Made by a program: the position numbers and the translations under genes
Shown: positions 1 to 12,000 of the stretch, in pieces
How positions within the stretch are numbered: the stretch's first letter is position 1
Layout of the letters: every line of letters begins with the position of its first letter
The notes under the pieces: generated by a model
The model's database searches: none
What the model was told of the DNA's origin: nothing
What the model saw: only the letters and a program-made list of their open reading frames with translations
Assembly: GCA_910890315.1 (NCBI GenBank)
Contig: CAJVGD010000010.1
Span: 124,001 to 188,000, forward strand
DNA from: Serendipita indica DSM 11827
Lineage: Eukaryota > Basidiomycota > Agaricomycetes > Sebacinales > Serendipitaceae
Direction: 5' to 3'
Length of the DNA: 64,000 nucleotides

Positions 1-33
1 TGCGGACTACTACCTGCCCGTTGACCTTGCGTC

Positions 34-222
34 ATGACAACCACAGATCCTTACTCGTCTAATGTCACTTCCTTACTTTCCTCATACAATGATATTGGCA
101 TTCTGCGGGATATCCTAGAGTTGTGCTCGGGTCGCGATCCTCTGTGTCGTCCGAGCGTCGCATCATCCCTATGTCAGCAGTCGGTCACCTGCCACGATGC
201 CATAGTCGGTGCTCGTCAGTGA
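34..222 (+). CDS. Last exon of a TKL-type protein kinase (partial)
   Basis: Only the 3' end of this gene is in the window. The frame is closed upstream by a TGA at 22-24, so the exon must begin inside 25-130 after an intron. The residues ILELCSGRDPLCRP are the end of a kinase C-lobe (subdomain XI, where the Arg of DP..RP pairs with the APE glutamate). The tail CHDAIV matches the tails of the kinase at 58308-60067 (CWRLDPSSRP, then YEDVIV) and of the broken copy at 38115-38740 (CSDRDPRCHP, then CEDAIV). The three are therefore one gene family. The catalytic part lies left of the window. Whether the whole gene is intact cannot be seen. Confidence 0.55.
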   Translation: MTTTDPYSSNVTSLLSSYNDIGILRDILELCSGRDPLCRPSVASSLCQQSVTCHDAIVGARQ

Positions 223-728
223 CGAGCATTAGCGATTCACTGCTTATTCATACCTCCCTGCGCGCTTCAATTCTCTCCTGCGTAAGGCTGGCGGTCTGAT
301 CACGGTGCGAGAGCAGACGAATGATTAAATGACCACACAGATTCTCAAAAAAATCTCCATTACATCTAGGATAAATGCAGGGTGAATACAAGGAAGGATG
401 GTGTGGTGAAACATTGATAGCGTTGCGCTACATAAAAGGCGAGAGATCTCCAAACCGCCCATCAAGCCTCAGGCGATACTCTGAAGGCGCAGGTGAGAGG
501 TTGATCCCTACCCATGGACGCACAAAAACTAGCACAAAACCGCAAGCCTCGCCAGGCGGTAGGGAAAATAGCCATAAAGGAGCAGAAATATCCAGCAGGT
601 GAAGGTATTACTAGTACGAAGTGGGACTCAATGCACCGCTGAGCCATGAGAACGGAAACGGTCGATTTATGGAGGCTGATAGCATTGTGGTGAAGTAGCG
701 TTGATCATCGATGCACTTCTCCCACCGG
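223..728. other. Intergenic, nothing recognised
   Basis: About 500 bases between the kinase last exon and the stop of the next minus-strand kinase. I see no convincing coding frame, repeat or RNA gene. It should hold the two 3' ends of convergent transcripts. Confidence 0.5.
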
Positions 729-2607
729 TCAATGGTTTCTTGGCTCTGGGTAAGTCATCCTTGTAGGTTGACAAATGGTGAGCACGTACTTGTCAGACGA
801 GGTGGGATAGACCAAATGTTCCTGGACCTCGACAAGGACGACCATCTTCTCTTCCAGCAATCGAAGCAGGTCTGAAGAACTAGGACGAGACTTTGGAGCG
901 CTCCAACATTTCCAAGGAGATCCCAAAGCCAGTTTGTCCCCGGGTGAGTACAGGCGACTCCCTGTCCGGGCCAAACATTGCATTTGCGGCGAAAGTCCAT
1001 AAGCTGGGCTGGTAGTTTTCCCTTTCTAATCTGCTCATACACCAACCCATACTCCGACGGAACTCTGCAGTAGGGCTGAACACGGAACAGGAGCTATCGG
1101 AGCACAAGAATTTAACCCTTGATATGCATAAGAGGATAAAAGGGGCTCACATCTAGCATTAGACAACCTATGGCCCAAACGTCACTCTCCTTTGTGCGTT
1201 TTGGTGGTGCCGCTCCTATGTCACGGTGGCAGATCAACTCTGGTGCTATATATCGGTCTGAACCGAGGTGAGTGGTAGTATTGAGCTGTGCTGCCACTCC
1301 ACGGGCGAAATTCGTAAGTTCGTCATTCATCAGGTTGGGATTGCCGCCGTAGTATTCCGCAAGTCCAAGGTCACAAAGTTTGGGAGCCTTATCGCCGCTG
1401 ATGAGGACATTCTCCTGCACAATCTGTTGAGCTCCTCTTGGACAGTAAAACGGAAATAGCTATACATACGGGTTTGAGGTCCCCATGAGCGAATCCACAA
1501 GAGTGCATATGCACGACTCCTTTCACAATCCCCAGCAGCTATAAGCTTATCAGGAAGGAGCACCACACCGCTGGTCTTATCCATACCAGATCAGTTCTTT
1601 CGACTGCGAAACGCTCTGACCTGAGATATTTTCGCAGATTTTCGTCGTACCACTGACAGATGTCAGAAAGAGTCCATCGGATCATGATGAAATTACCGGC
1701 GTAACCAATGCTCCATGATCCCCTAGAGTTTCGCAAATGCCATAGACCTCTATAACATTCTCATGCCGCACAGCAAGCGTACCGGAGAACTCGCGCATAA
1801 GGCGCTGCGAGTGTTAGAAAGCGAGCCTAGCGTATATCGGCTACTCACTCTCTCACTTACATGAGGCTCGCCGTCGGCCCCGTGAGAGTTTCCGTAGGAT
1901 TTGGGGATCTTGACGGCGACCTAGGTGTACGAGAAGAAGGCCATGTCAGTACAAATGACTCCGCAAGAGAAATGAGAGCGTACCTTGAGATCCCTGCCAT
2001 TACGATATAATATTCCCTCGTGCACGGCTGAGTAGTTTTTGTCCCAGACGCTCCGGCCCAGCTTAATCGAATCTCTTCTGAGATTGAAATCAGGAGGGGG
2101 GTGGCGTTTGTAATATGGGTGTGGTTGCGTGGTCGTCTGGCCTTGTTTCGCTGGTGTGGCCTCGGATCCTTGCCGAATCGGCTGCGAACCTGGCTGCAAA
2201 TCTAGAGGGAAACAGTCAACTATCGGCCTTGTAAAAGGATGCACTAGCGCACCATTTTCTATCTCCGTTTGGCCAGTTGTGTCCGTCATAGTCACAGAGA
2301 TGGGAGTAATTTGAGGTGAAGTGTCTGAATCGCTAAGATTCAGCTTGTCGTGGTCACCAGAGAGAGAAGAGTTTTCGTTTGCACCCCGGGATGGACCCGT
2401 CGTTGAGATCTGCGGTCGGACGCTGGTATGGCAGGTGGCAGCACTCCTGGTATGTGACACATTGTCCGTTGTTGATTCGCTAGAACTGGGGACAGTCGTC
2501 TCCAGGTGCTCAGAAGGGGCAATATCACGATCACGTGACGGGAAAATCCAAGCATTCCAGAAAGGAGAGTCTCTGTGTTTCTTCTTCAAATGAAGCAGAG
2601 TTCGCAT
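729..2607 (-). CDS. TKL-type protein kinase with HGD catalytic loop; distal C-lobe shifted in frame
   Basis: Minus strand. Exon 1 (2607-1984) encodes a disordered Ser/Thr-rich leader of about 190 residues and the glycine-loop region (LGRSVWDKNYSAVHEG). Exon 2 (1920-1861) has the ATP-binding lysine in VAVKIP. Next comes RHENVIEVYG, then YDENLRKYL, then the catalytic loop HSCGFAHGDLKP, then ENVLI and CDLGLAEYYGG (DLG for DFG), then YIAPELI and SDVWAIGCLML. Introns are 33-75 nt. HGD in place of HRD is also seen in the kinase at 58308. The last C-lobe motif (KCWSAPKSRPSSSDLL) lies one frame away from the preceding exon, with the change near 915-930. The gene is therefore slightly damaged, or an intron or base call is wrong there. 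The target is unknown; it probably acts as a cytosolic signalling kinase. Confidence 0.75.
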
Positions 2608-2784
2608 TCACTACAACCTAAGGATAGGCCTTTGAAATTTCTAATCTCTACCCTTAATCGCCCCATACGATCCAGATTGGAGTTTGTACGGGCCTCAGCC
2701 CGAAGGACAAACAATAAAATGGGTTCCGACTGAAAAAGTCGAGACAAGCGATCATGTTCTGGCATATTCCACCTGTGGGACAGG

Positions 2785-2975
2785 AAACTCCAGTACTACC
2801 GCCAACATTTGCGTCCAATGAAATAGCAATATAAGACAATCGCAAATGTCTATGCATATGTTAAATCGCAATACAAAGGCGGAGCATCAGCATCCTCCTT
2901 CCCCGATCCTCACCATCACCGTCTTCCGACCCATCATAGGCCCCGCATCACACCCGTGGAGAGGTCACCTGCTGG
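2785..2975 (-). repeat. Decayed tandem copy of the tail of the next gene
   Basis: Stretch 2795-2850 resembles 3099-3155 (actacc..cc start, then cgaatgaaat or ccaatgaaat). Stretch 2878-2950 resembles 3213-3295 (gcggagc.tcag.atcctcct, then ccgaccc.atcat.ggcc). The second copy is the last coding exon of the membrane-protein gene and its 3' flank. A segment of roughly 320 bp was duplicated in tandem and the outer copy has decayed. No open frame is left in it. Confidence 0.55.
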
Positions 2976-3168
2976 CCTTCCCGAACAAGGCATAAGTCGT
3001 AGACTAGACGATCCGAGTAGCGAAACGACTTGTGACCGAAAAAGGGCCTGTATACTGAGAGCAATGTGATTTACGTGCCAGGAGAATATTGGCTCGCACT
3101 ACCACCGACGCTCGTATCGAATGAAATATGACAAACGTAATATTGCACACTGAAGAAAAGATGTAGGA

Positions 3169-5784
3169 TCACCGATCTCTACGCCTATTCGAACTCGTAA
3201 TCTCGCCGTACGAAGGCGGAAGCTCCAGTATCCTCCTCCCTCCATCCTCGCCATCGCCATCCTCCGACCCCATCATCGGCCCGGCATCCCGATGTCGAAT
3301 AATTTGCGTCGAACTCCCATGCGCCGCACTCGACCCGCCCGTGTACCGATGCCCATCATCCGAATGCGACAGAGACGGGTTCGAGTACGGATGTGACACC
3401 GACGACCAGCCTCTCGACCGTGTCTGCGTCTGCGTAGTACCGGTATTGATCATCTCCACAGAATGCCCGTCCGCCGAATGGGAATACGACGAGTTTTGGC
3501 GCGGCTGCCGCCACGAAGATGGACTCGTAAAGGGCGCTCTATTCCGTTCATTCTCCTCGTCATCCGGGTGTGGACTCTGCGCGAGTGCATAGGGATGTGC
3601 GCTCTGCGCCAAAACCCTCCGCACGCTCGCTTCCTCTTGCCGTTGCTTTTCATCTCTTCTCCGCCGTTCATCGTCGGTTCGGTTTCGTCCAGTTCCATTC
3701 CGATCATAAACATCACCTTGTGTGTCCATGGAAAGTAAGTCTACTTGAACTCTGGGAATCTCGTCGTCCGTCACACTCGCCCTCCTCTGCTCGTCGACTT
3801 TACGATCCGGTGGGTATCCATGCGCTCCACCGTATCCTTCTAGACTCTCCTGGCTCCCAGCCGCTCGTCGCGTTGGGCGGTGGAATCCAGACGGCGAGTA
3901 CTGCTGCGTTGTCGGCGCAGTAGACGGTCGCTCGCTATTCTTCGATCTCGTCGTTGGTGATTTCGAATTCCAGGCACTAGGGGTATTTGCCGTAGCCGAC
4001 TCCTGGAATGGGCTATCCTCCATACTCCGCCGTCGATCCCTAGACCCAGTCGACCTCGAGCCAGAGCCATATCCACTCATTTCTTCGACTCCAGCCAATC
4101 TATCTCGTGTTACAAGCGGAGCAGTCGACGGGGTGGTTATCACGCTCGACGTCTCTCCCGACGTTCGTTTCGTCGAAGCCGGAGGAGGGGGAGCGCGTGC
4201 TTCGGATCTCTTCATGTCTCGATATGCCGTCGTGCCATTGAACGGAGGCATATCGTCTAGACTGGTCCGTCTTGGCAGCGGCGGGTCGTCGTCGAGCGTG
4301 GTGAGTCCGATGCTCCTGTTTTGGGTACTTGCAATGCTGAGACCAGGATACATCTCCCTTCGCTTTTTGGAGCTAATCATCTCGCGCTCTCTCCCGCCTC
4401 GATATCCATCACTCTTCCTCTTGACGCTCCCTCCAAAGATGGCACCCATGAGACCGCCTTCAAGGTCGGTTTTACGCCGGGATTTACCAGTATCATTACG
4501 TCCTAGTCCTCCACCGTCGTAATTGTTGGAGCCAGCACCGCTGGTCGTGGTCGGATCACGCGAAGCGCCGCTCACGTACGGAGAGAGCGTCGAGCGCGAC
4601 TTGGGCCGTCCGACGACATCTGTGCGCCGCATTACGCAGAAAAAGGTAGCGAGGGCGATGAGGCCAACAAAGGCCAGTCCTCCGATGATGCCTCCGACGA
4701 TTGCGGGCACTCTGTCATTGGATAAATAGAGTGGTATTGAAGGTATTTCATCGCAGAATAGATACAGTCAGAACTGAGGAAATAAGCCACAACGCATGCG
4801 CTACTGACTTTATTTTGCTTCCTCCGGACTGGCTTTGGCTTTGGGACTGTCCCGCGGACATGGTCGATGAGGTAGGAACCGAGGAGGTCACAAAGGATGC
4901 TTTGGACGCCGTCAGCATTAAGTAGGATAATAGGCTCCGGAACATACCAGTCGCTGTCAGAGAATGTGATCCGCTCAGGCAACTAGTGTCGGTCCCCGAC
5001 GCGGTGCCAAGTAGACCCGAGCTAGCCATTGATCCGTCTCTTCCACGGTAGAGGAGCACAAACTGGGTACCGCTTGGTCTGTTGACCGTCCATGCAGTCG
5101 TAACGTCTCCCGAGCTACCCGTTCCCAAGTCGAGCGAGAAAGCAGCCCCGCCGGGGACAAATCCCCGAATCTCGAGGGGAGGCGGAGTGACAATGTTAAG
5201 GTCCCTGCATTGTGCCGGTGACAGAGTTGAGAGGGAGAGCGAGGCACTGGTCCCAGTCAAGCAGCTGGAGGAACCCGAAGTCGAAGCGACGGTATGAATG
5301 GTCGAAACACCTCCGGTCGCATAGCCTATTAGCAAAAAAAAAAAAGACAATGAAGATCAATGACATTGTCCCCGCTGTCGCTTAGCAAACAAGGCCGAGG
5401 ATGGCACCTGTATTGAGAAACCTAGGACGTACCGAAGCCATCGTCCATCACGACAACGAAATGTTCGCCAGCTTTGAGAGGGAGCTGGTCGATTGTAAAA
5501 TTGCCAGATTTCGTGGATGCACTAAACGCGCTGTCTGGGATTTCTCTGCGGATTGGCGGGCTGAGTGTGCTAGTGCCCAAGCCAACCGCATCCGCCGACG
5601 CCGCCTGGGGACCGTTGACAGGAACGATGAGAACGACAAATGGTGGTCCAAGCTGCCCTCCGCTAGAATCCGCCTTCCAATTTACGGTAAACGGCGCGCA
5701 TTGGCTCGGGTTTTCGCTAAATGTGACGGAGAAGCCTGCGACGACGCTGAAAAGGGAGCAAATGAGCAAATAAAGCAGCGTCAT
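3169..5784 (-). CDS. Secretory single-pass membrane protein with Ser-rich ectodomain and long cytoplasmic tail
   Basis: Four exons (5784-5433, 5325-4948, 4899-4809, 4711-3169) join in frame to about 787 residues. The start gives a signal peptide (MTLLYLLICSLFSVVAG). The ectodomain of about 240 residues is Ser/Thr-rich and ends in a low-complexity SAGQSQSQSQSGGS stalk. One transmembrane helix follows (IVGGIIGGLAFVGLIALATF), with a basic stop-transfer CVMRR. The remaining 500 or so residues are a charged Ser/Arg-rich tail without a recognisable domain, ending in PPSYGEI. This layout is that of fungal wall-stress-sensor-like or mucin-like membrane proteins. I do not recognise a named family, so a role in cell-wall sensing is only an analogy. 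The promoter lies in the 930-bp gap shared with the divergent gene at 6715. Confidence 0.75.
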
Positions 5785-6714
5785 CTTTGCCTCGATGCGA
5801 GTGGCCTCGTCCCGCCGCAGATGAACGATGGGCGGCGTGTAAATTAGAAGTGGTAGTCGGTGTCCAAGGTTGTAGTAGATTCGAAATCCTCGGGAAATCC
5901 AGAGGATTATATGTGCAGGAGTGCACGTGAGAATTAATTCCCACAGGCCACCGGTGCAGACTTGTCAAGTTGAGACAGGGCTGGGCGCCGCAAGCGTCGA
6001 GGACGAGTGTGAAAACGAGGATCAATTGTGTGAGAGGGACCTTCGGGATGCTGTGTGTTCTCTTCGAAGCACCGCCGAGAATCCAGTATTGCATATGGCA
6101 TCTCTCGCTAATACCTATTGACCAGATTCAGATGAGAATCAGCTATAAGCGCCCCACGGACTTTGCGCCAGACCAACGACGAGACTAGGCCCCTAGGCTA
6201 TTGGCCACTAAGCCTTCGAATATTGTAATCCATGGCGAAATATTCGCCCCGGTCATCGGAAGAGAGCGAGCCTCCAACATTTCGACTTCACCTGCTTCCC
6301 ACATCTTGAACGAGACATAGAAAAAAGAGAGCTAGGACCATAAATTGATTGCTTCCTTACAAATCTGAGTACGGCAAGTAAGCTATGCAACGTGTGTTGG
6401 CTTGTGGACCTCCACATGTCCAAACATTCTCGCAGTTCTGCATTCTCCGCAGGGATAGCAGCAAGTCAAATTGGTAGAGTCGCTATCTTATCATTGAGAT
6501 TTCGCGGCATTCTCAGTCTCCCGAATGCCTCACCTCCCAAGACGTCGCCACATGTCATGGATCGCCCACCCGGAGCCATTGCTCACCACTTCGCAACTGA
6601 CATGTTCGGAAATTCTCTTCCTCCGCTCTTCCGCTCTGCATGGCGTGGAATGGTATAAAGAGGACGTCCTAGGACGCACCCACCTCTAGTCGCGCGGTCT
6701 GCAGTAAAGCAAAA
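5785..6714. other. Divergent promoter region
   Basis: This gap of 930 bases separates the start of the minus-strand membrane-protein gene (5784) from the plus-strand gene at 6715, so it must carry both promoters. Apart from the TATA box at 6654 I see no repeat or coding frame worth naming. Confidence 0.5.
6654..6659 (+). promoter_or_regulatory. TATA box of the gene at 6715
   Basis: TATAAA sits about 60 bases before the ATG at 6715, in the context ggtataaagagg. The spacing fits a short 5' leader. Confidence 0.5.
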
Positions 6715-7725
6715 TGTCTACCGAATACACAAAAACATCCAAATTATGGCAGCGTACGTATTCAGCCTTGTACACCAAGTTCTTCCTCTAATAGGTACCC
6801 CCAAGTGGCCTACCTCACAACCTCACTCTGATGTTCGCCTTTGGAGACCAAAAGAACTCGGTCGTCTGGAAGTACGCCCTTTTACTCTATCGTTCCGATT
6901 ACCTCCTTATGCTACCTTAGAACCATCAAGTTCCCAGCAGAGGGTACGTGCTTGGCCATGTCTCCTTTAGCTCCATTGAACTGATGTGCCCAGCCACAAC
7001 TCAGGCGAGGTTCACCTATCACAACCAGTATGTATGAATAGTCTGCTCCTAGGTCGTCCGCTTAACGCTATCATGCAGACTCTGCTTCATGTATCCAGAG
7101 GTCCACAATAATCATATTGTAGGATCGGTCTCGTCTCCAAGTGTCAAGGCAGGATCCATATCTCTCTTCGTGATTGCAACTAACTGTGATTCAGGTCGGC
7201 CAACAAGTCACGCTTATTACCAAGGCCAACCAGTTCCTCTTTATGGTATGTATCTATCACAGACTGCTGGTATCATGCTATAATCCATCCAGAATCCTAT
7301 TGCGGGAACGCCCAACGCGATTAGCGCAGAAAACGGGACAGCTCAAAATGTCAATTTAGCCATCGGTTCGCTTTTGGAGTCCTCTGGAAATATCGGTGCT
7401 GACATTTGATGTGACCAGGTTTTGCGCTTGATCATGGGGAACACTACCCTGTTCGCTATTGTCCTGGCATCGCGTGAGTTTTGGGACCGTATACGGAGCT
7501 ACACCCTCTGATATCTCCAATAGATCGAATGAAACGTTCACGGCCGAGTTCAAGCCTGTCCTGAATGCATACGTGACTGGTGAATTCAGAGAAGGCGAGA
7601 TCTTACCCGGCGGAGTGGAGGTGCCCAAGATTTGGAGCCAGAATCTTGCTGAACTGGATGAATCCACAAAATGGGTTCTAAATTTTAACATGTCTACTGG
7701 GGAGCTACGCCTCGTCCGTGCATAG
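6715..7725 (+). CDS. Uncharacterised protein, many small exons
   Basis: The ATG at 6715 (MSTEYTKTSKLWQ) follows a TATA box. Coding exons are short and separated by introns of about 45-60 nt with clear GT and AG sites, for example donors at 6755 and 6872. Readable exon pieces include VGQQVTLITKANQFLFM, an Asn/Ala-rich piece (NAISAENGTAQNVNLAIGS) and ALDHGEHYPVRYCPGIA. The last exon, SNETFTAEFKPVLNAYVTGE..., ends in STGELRLVRA at 7725. No signal peptide, membrane segment or known motif is visible. I do not recognise the family. The exon map around 7240-7420 is uncertain, so the total length of about 200-230 residues is an estimate. Confidence 0.5.
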
Positions 7726-8199
7726 GATTAGTCTCAGTGTAGATACCGGACCAATTCAACGACATCTCTTCTCAAATTCCGTATGATATAGTCTCCACAG
7801 TTATCACTTGGTGATTCACGAATCCTTCCGCACACCTTGGTCTGTCCTACTATCGATTAAAGGGTAAGTGTGACCCTGAATCATTGGTCGCACCCAAACA
7901 ACGAAGACGAAAGGGCCTCGTTCGCCTGGAAGTACATTCCAGTCCACGGGATAACCGGACCAACTCGGTGTCATTTTCTTCGTATGTTAGGTTCTCTGCA
8001 GCGGCCACGCGATGATCCTTGAACTTTGTTCCCACCTTAATCTCTCTTTTGACCCGAGTTATCAGCAGAGGGATGGAAAGAACAGTAAAACCATGGCTAG
8101 TGACCCCAATAGGTGATTCTATTGTCTTTAAGCGCGACCAAAATCTTCAGCTCGTGTGCAGAAGAATCTGTCAATCCAAAGTCACGCCAAAAACGGGAC
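7726..8199. other. Intergenic, nothing recognised
   Basis: About 470 bases between two plus-strand genes. The reading frame of the RING gene stays open upstream of its chosen start to 8113, so an N-terminal extension of 29 residues from a non-ATG or spliced start cannot be excluded. Nothing else is visible. Confidence 0.4.
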
Positions 8200-9033
8200 A
8201 TGGCGAACCATGATGATATCCACAAGATGCTCTTAGACTCTTTGAGTATCTCAGAAACCAAGAGGAACCGCCAGCGGGACTCGTATAGGCACAGCGCGTC
8301 GACGTCTACATCTCGCGAGCGCCATTCGCGTTCACCGACAAAACAGTCATCAAGTTCAAATTCCGTTGAACCTTCTCCACGAACATCTCGCTATACCGTT
8401 GATGAAACCGTTCGAAGACCTGCATTGCCTATGACGCGCAGTGAACCATCTGTTCCAAGCACCTCCCAAACTCCTCAAACGCGGTTTTCAGCTGGATTAG
8501 AGACGATGGTTTCAACAAATGAACGATCCTCTCCACCTCCAGCGTACGAGGCGATAACAGACTGGGACGTTCTGGTCAGTAGAATCAGTACTAACCCAGA
8601 ATCCGCAACGTATGAAGTAAGAAAACATTCTATAACATTCTTTATACTAATATTTTCTGCCAGGACCTTCTTCTCCTCGAGGAAGTCAGTGGCCCGGCAC
8701 CAAGAATGCGCTCGAGCAACATGGGAACGCAGGACGAACCATTCAACGTGTCGATTGCTCCAGTGCAACTCATGAGCCGTCGCACGACCAAGGACGGGAA
8801 AGCTAAACTCAAGCTCTCTATCACGGACATTCGCGTCGACAAATGTGGCATTTGCTTATCCCAGTTCAGAGCGAACGAGAGTGGAGCATTCCCGAAATGC
8901 AAACACTGGTGCGTATCCTAGTACTCAGGCCTTTCAAGATCTCATTTTCGACAGCTTCCACGAAGCCTGCCTCCGCAGTTGGATTTCACGTTCACCCTCC
9001 TGTCCTGTCTGTCGCGTCAATCTCAGGGAGTAA
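8200..9033 (+). CDS. RING-H2 finger protein, probable E3 ubiquitin ligase
   Basis: Exons 8200-8616, 8664-8908 and 8955-9033 join to 246 residues. The first 150 residues are disordered and Ser/Arg-rich with a PPPAYEA stretch, a PPxY-like motif. A RING-H2 finger lies at about 195-243: CGIC, then KCKHCFHEAC, then CPVC, ending four residues before the C-terminus after RVNLRE. The Cys/His order is that of an active C3H2C3 RING, so the protein very likely transfers ubiquitin from an E2 to an unknown target. The intron falls inside the zinc ligand block (between KCKH and CFHE), which supports the splice model. The stop is only 29 bases from the stop of the convergent giant gene. No membrane segment is seen. 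Confidence 0.8.
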
Positions 9034-9062
9034 TGAAATCATATAGGACCACAAATTTACAC

Positions 9063-12000
9063 CTAATCGTCACCCTCCAGTTTGGCGACGTCATGAAACT
9101 CTCTCGTAAGCTCCTTGGTCTCGGCGGTAATCTTCTTCAATGCAGAAGCCATCGTCCATGCCTCGAAGCCGCTCATGTCATCTCCTGTAAATGCTTCATA
9201 TCCCCAGAAGATTCGGACGACGCTTACGCGACGATGCGAGTCTTGTACCAACTTGGGTCGAGTCATTGATATTAGCTTGGCTGCCGCTCTGAGAGGGTCT
9301 ACCGGTGTAGATGCCCCCTTGGCCTCTCTAATCTGAAACTCAGGACCTAGATGACGAATCCGAGGGAGGCCAGTGTCAGCGGGAGGCGACGCTTGCGGAA
9401 AACGGTCAAATGTCATAATCGAGCTCGGAGACCCAAGAAGAATATGTGGTGGGGTGACCCCACTCGGACAGCTCCCAGAGATGGCGATGCGTCTGGTGAA
9501 GGAGTGTTGGACGGGACACCAGATCGCCGGCGTGCCTTGCTATAAGGGGAAAATGACTGCCGTCGGGGGTCGCGCATAAAAGACGAAACGCGTGTTGAGA
9601 CACCTGCCGCATCAAGCCGTGCTTCGAGGAGACTCAGGCGCTCCTGGAGCCAGAGACGTAGGTGAATGCTGAGTGGCATGCGGTAGAAGCAAATGAGCTC
9701 CAGAATGGACCAAGCTGCGTAGTCAACCGCGCGAGGTGTACGTTCTCGATTAGGCCCGACTGCGCTCCCTTGATAGTCAGCCTGCTGACTGGGCGAAGGA
9801 GGACGAGAAGAGGAAGGTGATGGGATTGGTGACATGTCATTAGCTAGGTCGCTACTGAGGAAAAAGTTTCCATTGCTGTCCTTGAGACTCTCTCGAATCA
9901 GATTGGAGGCGCGTAGCCAGATGTCGGGTAGCGCCTTGGAGATCTCCTCGCCTACGCGAATAAGGATAATCTTTATCGCTTGGAGAGCGAATAGAAGCGA
10001 TGCTACGATTCCTCGGGGGGAACTATGCTGTCCGTCCCCCCACGATGGTCGTGCCTGGAGTCCGGTTCCGGTTGTCTTTGGCGCAGCTCGTCCATGTGCG
10101 ACATTGAGGCATGCATTGAATGCGTAGCCAATAAGATGTAGCCACGTCCGTCGTAGTGAAGCCGCCGTGGCGTGAGTGGGTGCCGAGCTCGGAAGATGAA
10201 GACAAAGGGGGATAATGAAGCCCGCTAGTATACCCGCGTTTGCGCGTCGAGATTGGAGATGACTAAGGACGTCAATACCTGGCAAAAGCGCCAGAACTGC
10301 CGTAAGCGTTACGAGCGAGCGTCGGTAGCCTATGCCACGAAGCGTATTTGTCAATGACGCCGACTCCACCGAGTTGAAACCCGCCCTGAAAAAACCAGAG
10401 ACGACCATGCGATTAAAGCCGTGGTCTGCAATAAATCGGTCCTCGGAGCACATTCGAGTAAGAACCTCGAAAATCCCCGAGAAGTCGACGGCGAGGCCAT
10501 ACTGGTGCACAAGGACTGGTATTTCCCCTAGGAGAGCGATTGCTTCTTGGGATGTCACAGCCTTTCCAGGCTTGAGAAGAGATGAGTCTGCGAACTCTCG
10601 CAAGAACATTGCGACATTGTTCGTGATTGAGCTTGGGCTTTCGCGCAGGATGCTCTTGACCATTTCGACAGCACGTCGAGCGACGTCGGTGGGGAGCTGT
10701 CCACCTGCTTTGGTGTACGCAACAATGAGTTGAAGATAGTCTTGTCTCATCGAGTGGAGGCTGCTCGGCGCGGTTGCTTTGGCGAGAAGTCGTGCGGAGC
10801 TGAATTCGGCAGTGGGCTGTGTGGAGCGCATGTCTGGTACATTGGCCCCTGATTCGCCTTGTGCCGCTCGCACCTCCGTTCGTGGTGTCCACGAGCGCGC
10901 AAAAACGGTTCTCCCAAGCGCATCAATGCCTTCCCGGATGACAGTTCTAGCCTGCATGGAGTTGTCGTACAAACTTGGTGTGATAAAGCGGAAAAGCTTG
11001 AGAAAGTTTTCTGCTCGAACAATGGTAGGGTCGTCCGCAATTACAGTGAGTAGCAGTCGCGCAACGTTTTCCTGTGAAAATACCCTTCCTCCAAATTCGT
11101 CGACCATGGCACTCATGTTGCCTTGTCCCTCGGCCGCGCTGATGAGCACTTCAGGCTCATTGAGCCGAGTAAGCATTGCGTCCCTTTCATCAGATCTTGT
11201 GGCATTCTGAATACCACCCGCATTTATTTCCCCTCTGAAGGACGCGCCCAGAGATGATATCAAGGTTGCGACGTTCCTCGCAAAGCTCTCTGGGGCCAAC
11301 AGAGATGGATGTGCAACCATGGAAGCGGCTGCATCTACGGCTTGGAAGATGAATGTATCCGTATGAATGGCGTTGAATCGATTGGCGGCATATTCTATGG
11401 CACCCCTGATGGCCTTGCTCCCTCCTTCAGAATCGCAGTACGTCTTCCAAACGGCAGGCATAATGAGAACAAAACCTCCATTCGACGAAAACAACCTGCG
11501 GAATCTCGCCATAGCCAGCATGTAAGCTGTAGATGATCGTCAAGCAGTGAAGGATTGATGGGAGCGACTAACCTATCATAGCATGCGAGACAATCCCAGT
11601 ATCGCCACCGTGGGCAATAAGAATTTGATTCACGGTATCCAGTAGCTGGAATACCTCCTGGACATCGTTTGTTTGCGGGCTGAGACAGCGAAAGATTTGA
11701 GCAACCAGTACCAAGTGGGAGCGCGCCAACGCAAGAGAGATGAGGCGAACGTTGACTTCGTCGTTTGTGAGTGGCTTCAAACTGAGAGCGGAGGCATCCA
11801 GAGGCAGAAAACGCGAAATTTGTTGTTTCTCAGCGAAACCAACCTCTTTCGTCAGAGCAGGTAAAGTGAAGTTGGTAAACATTTTACGAATTGTGTGAAC
11901 TTCCTTCGAATCTCTTTTCAGGAGATTGGTGAGCATCATGTTCTGGGCTGTCCTGACCATTGTGATCGCAACGAGCGAGGGCGGTAGTAGCTCAAAGGGC

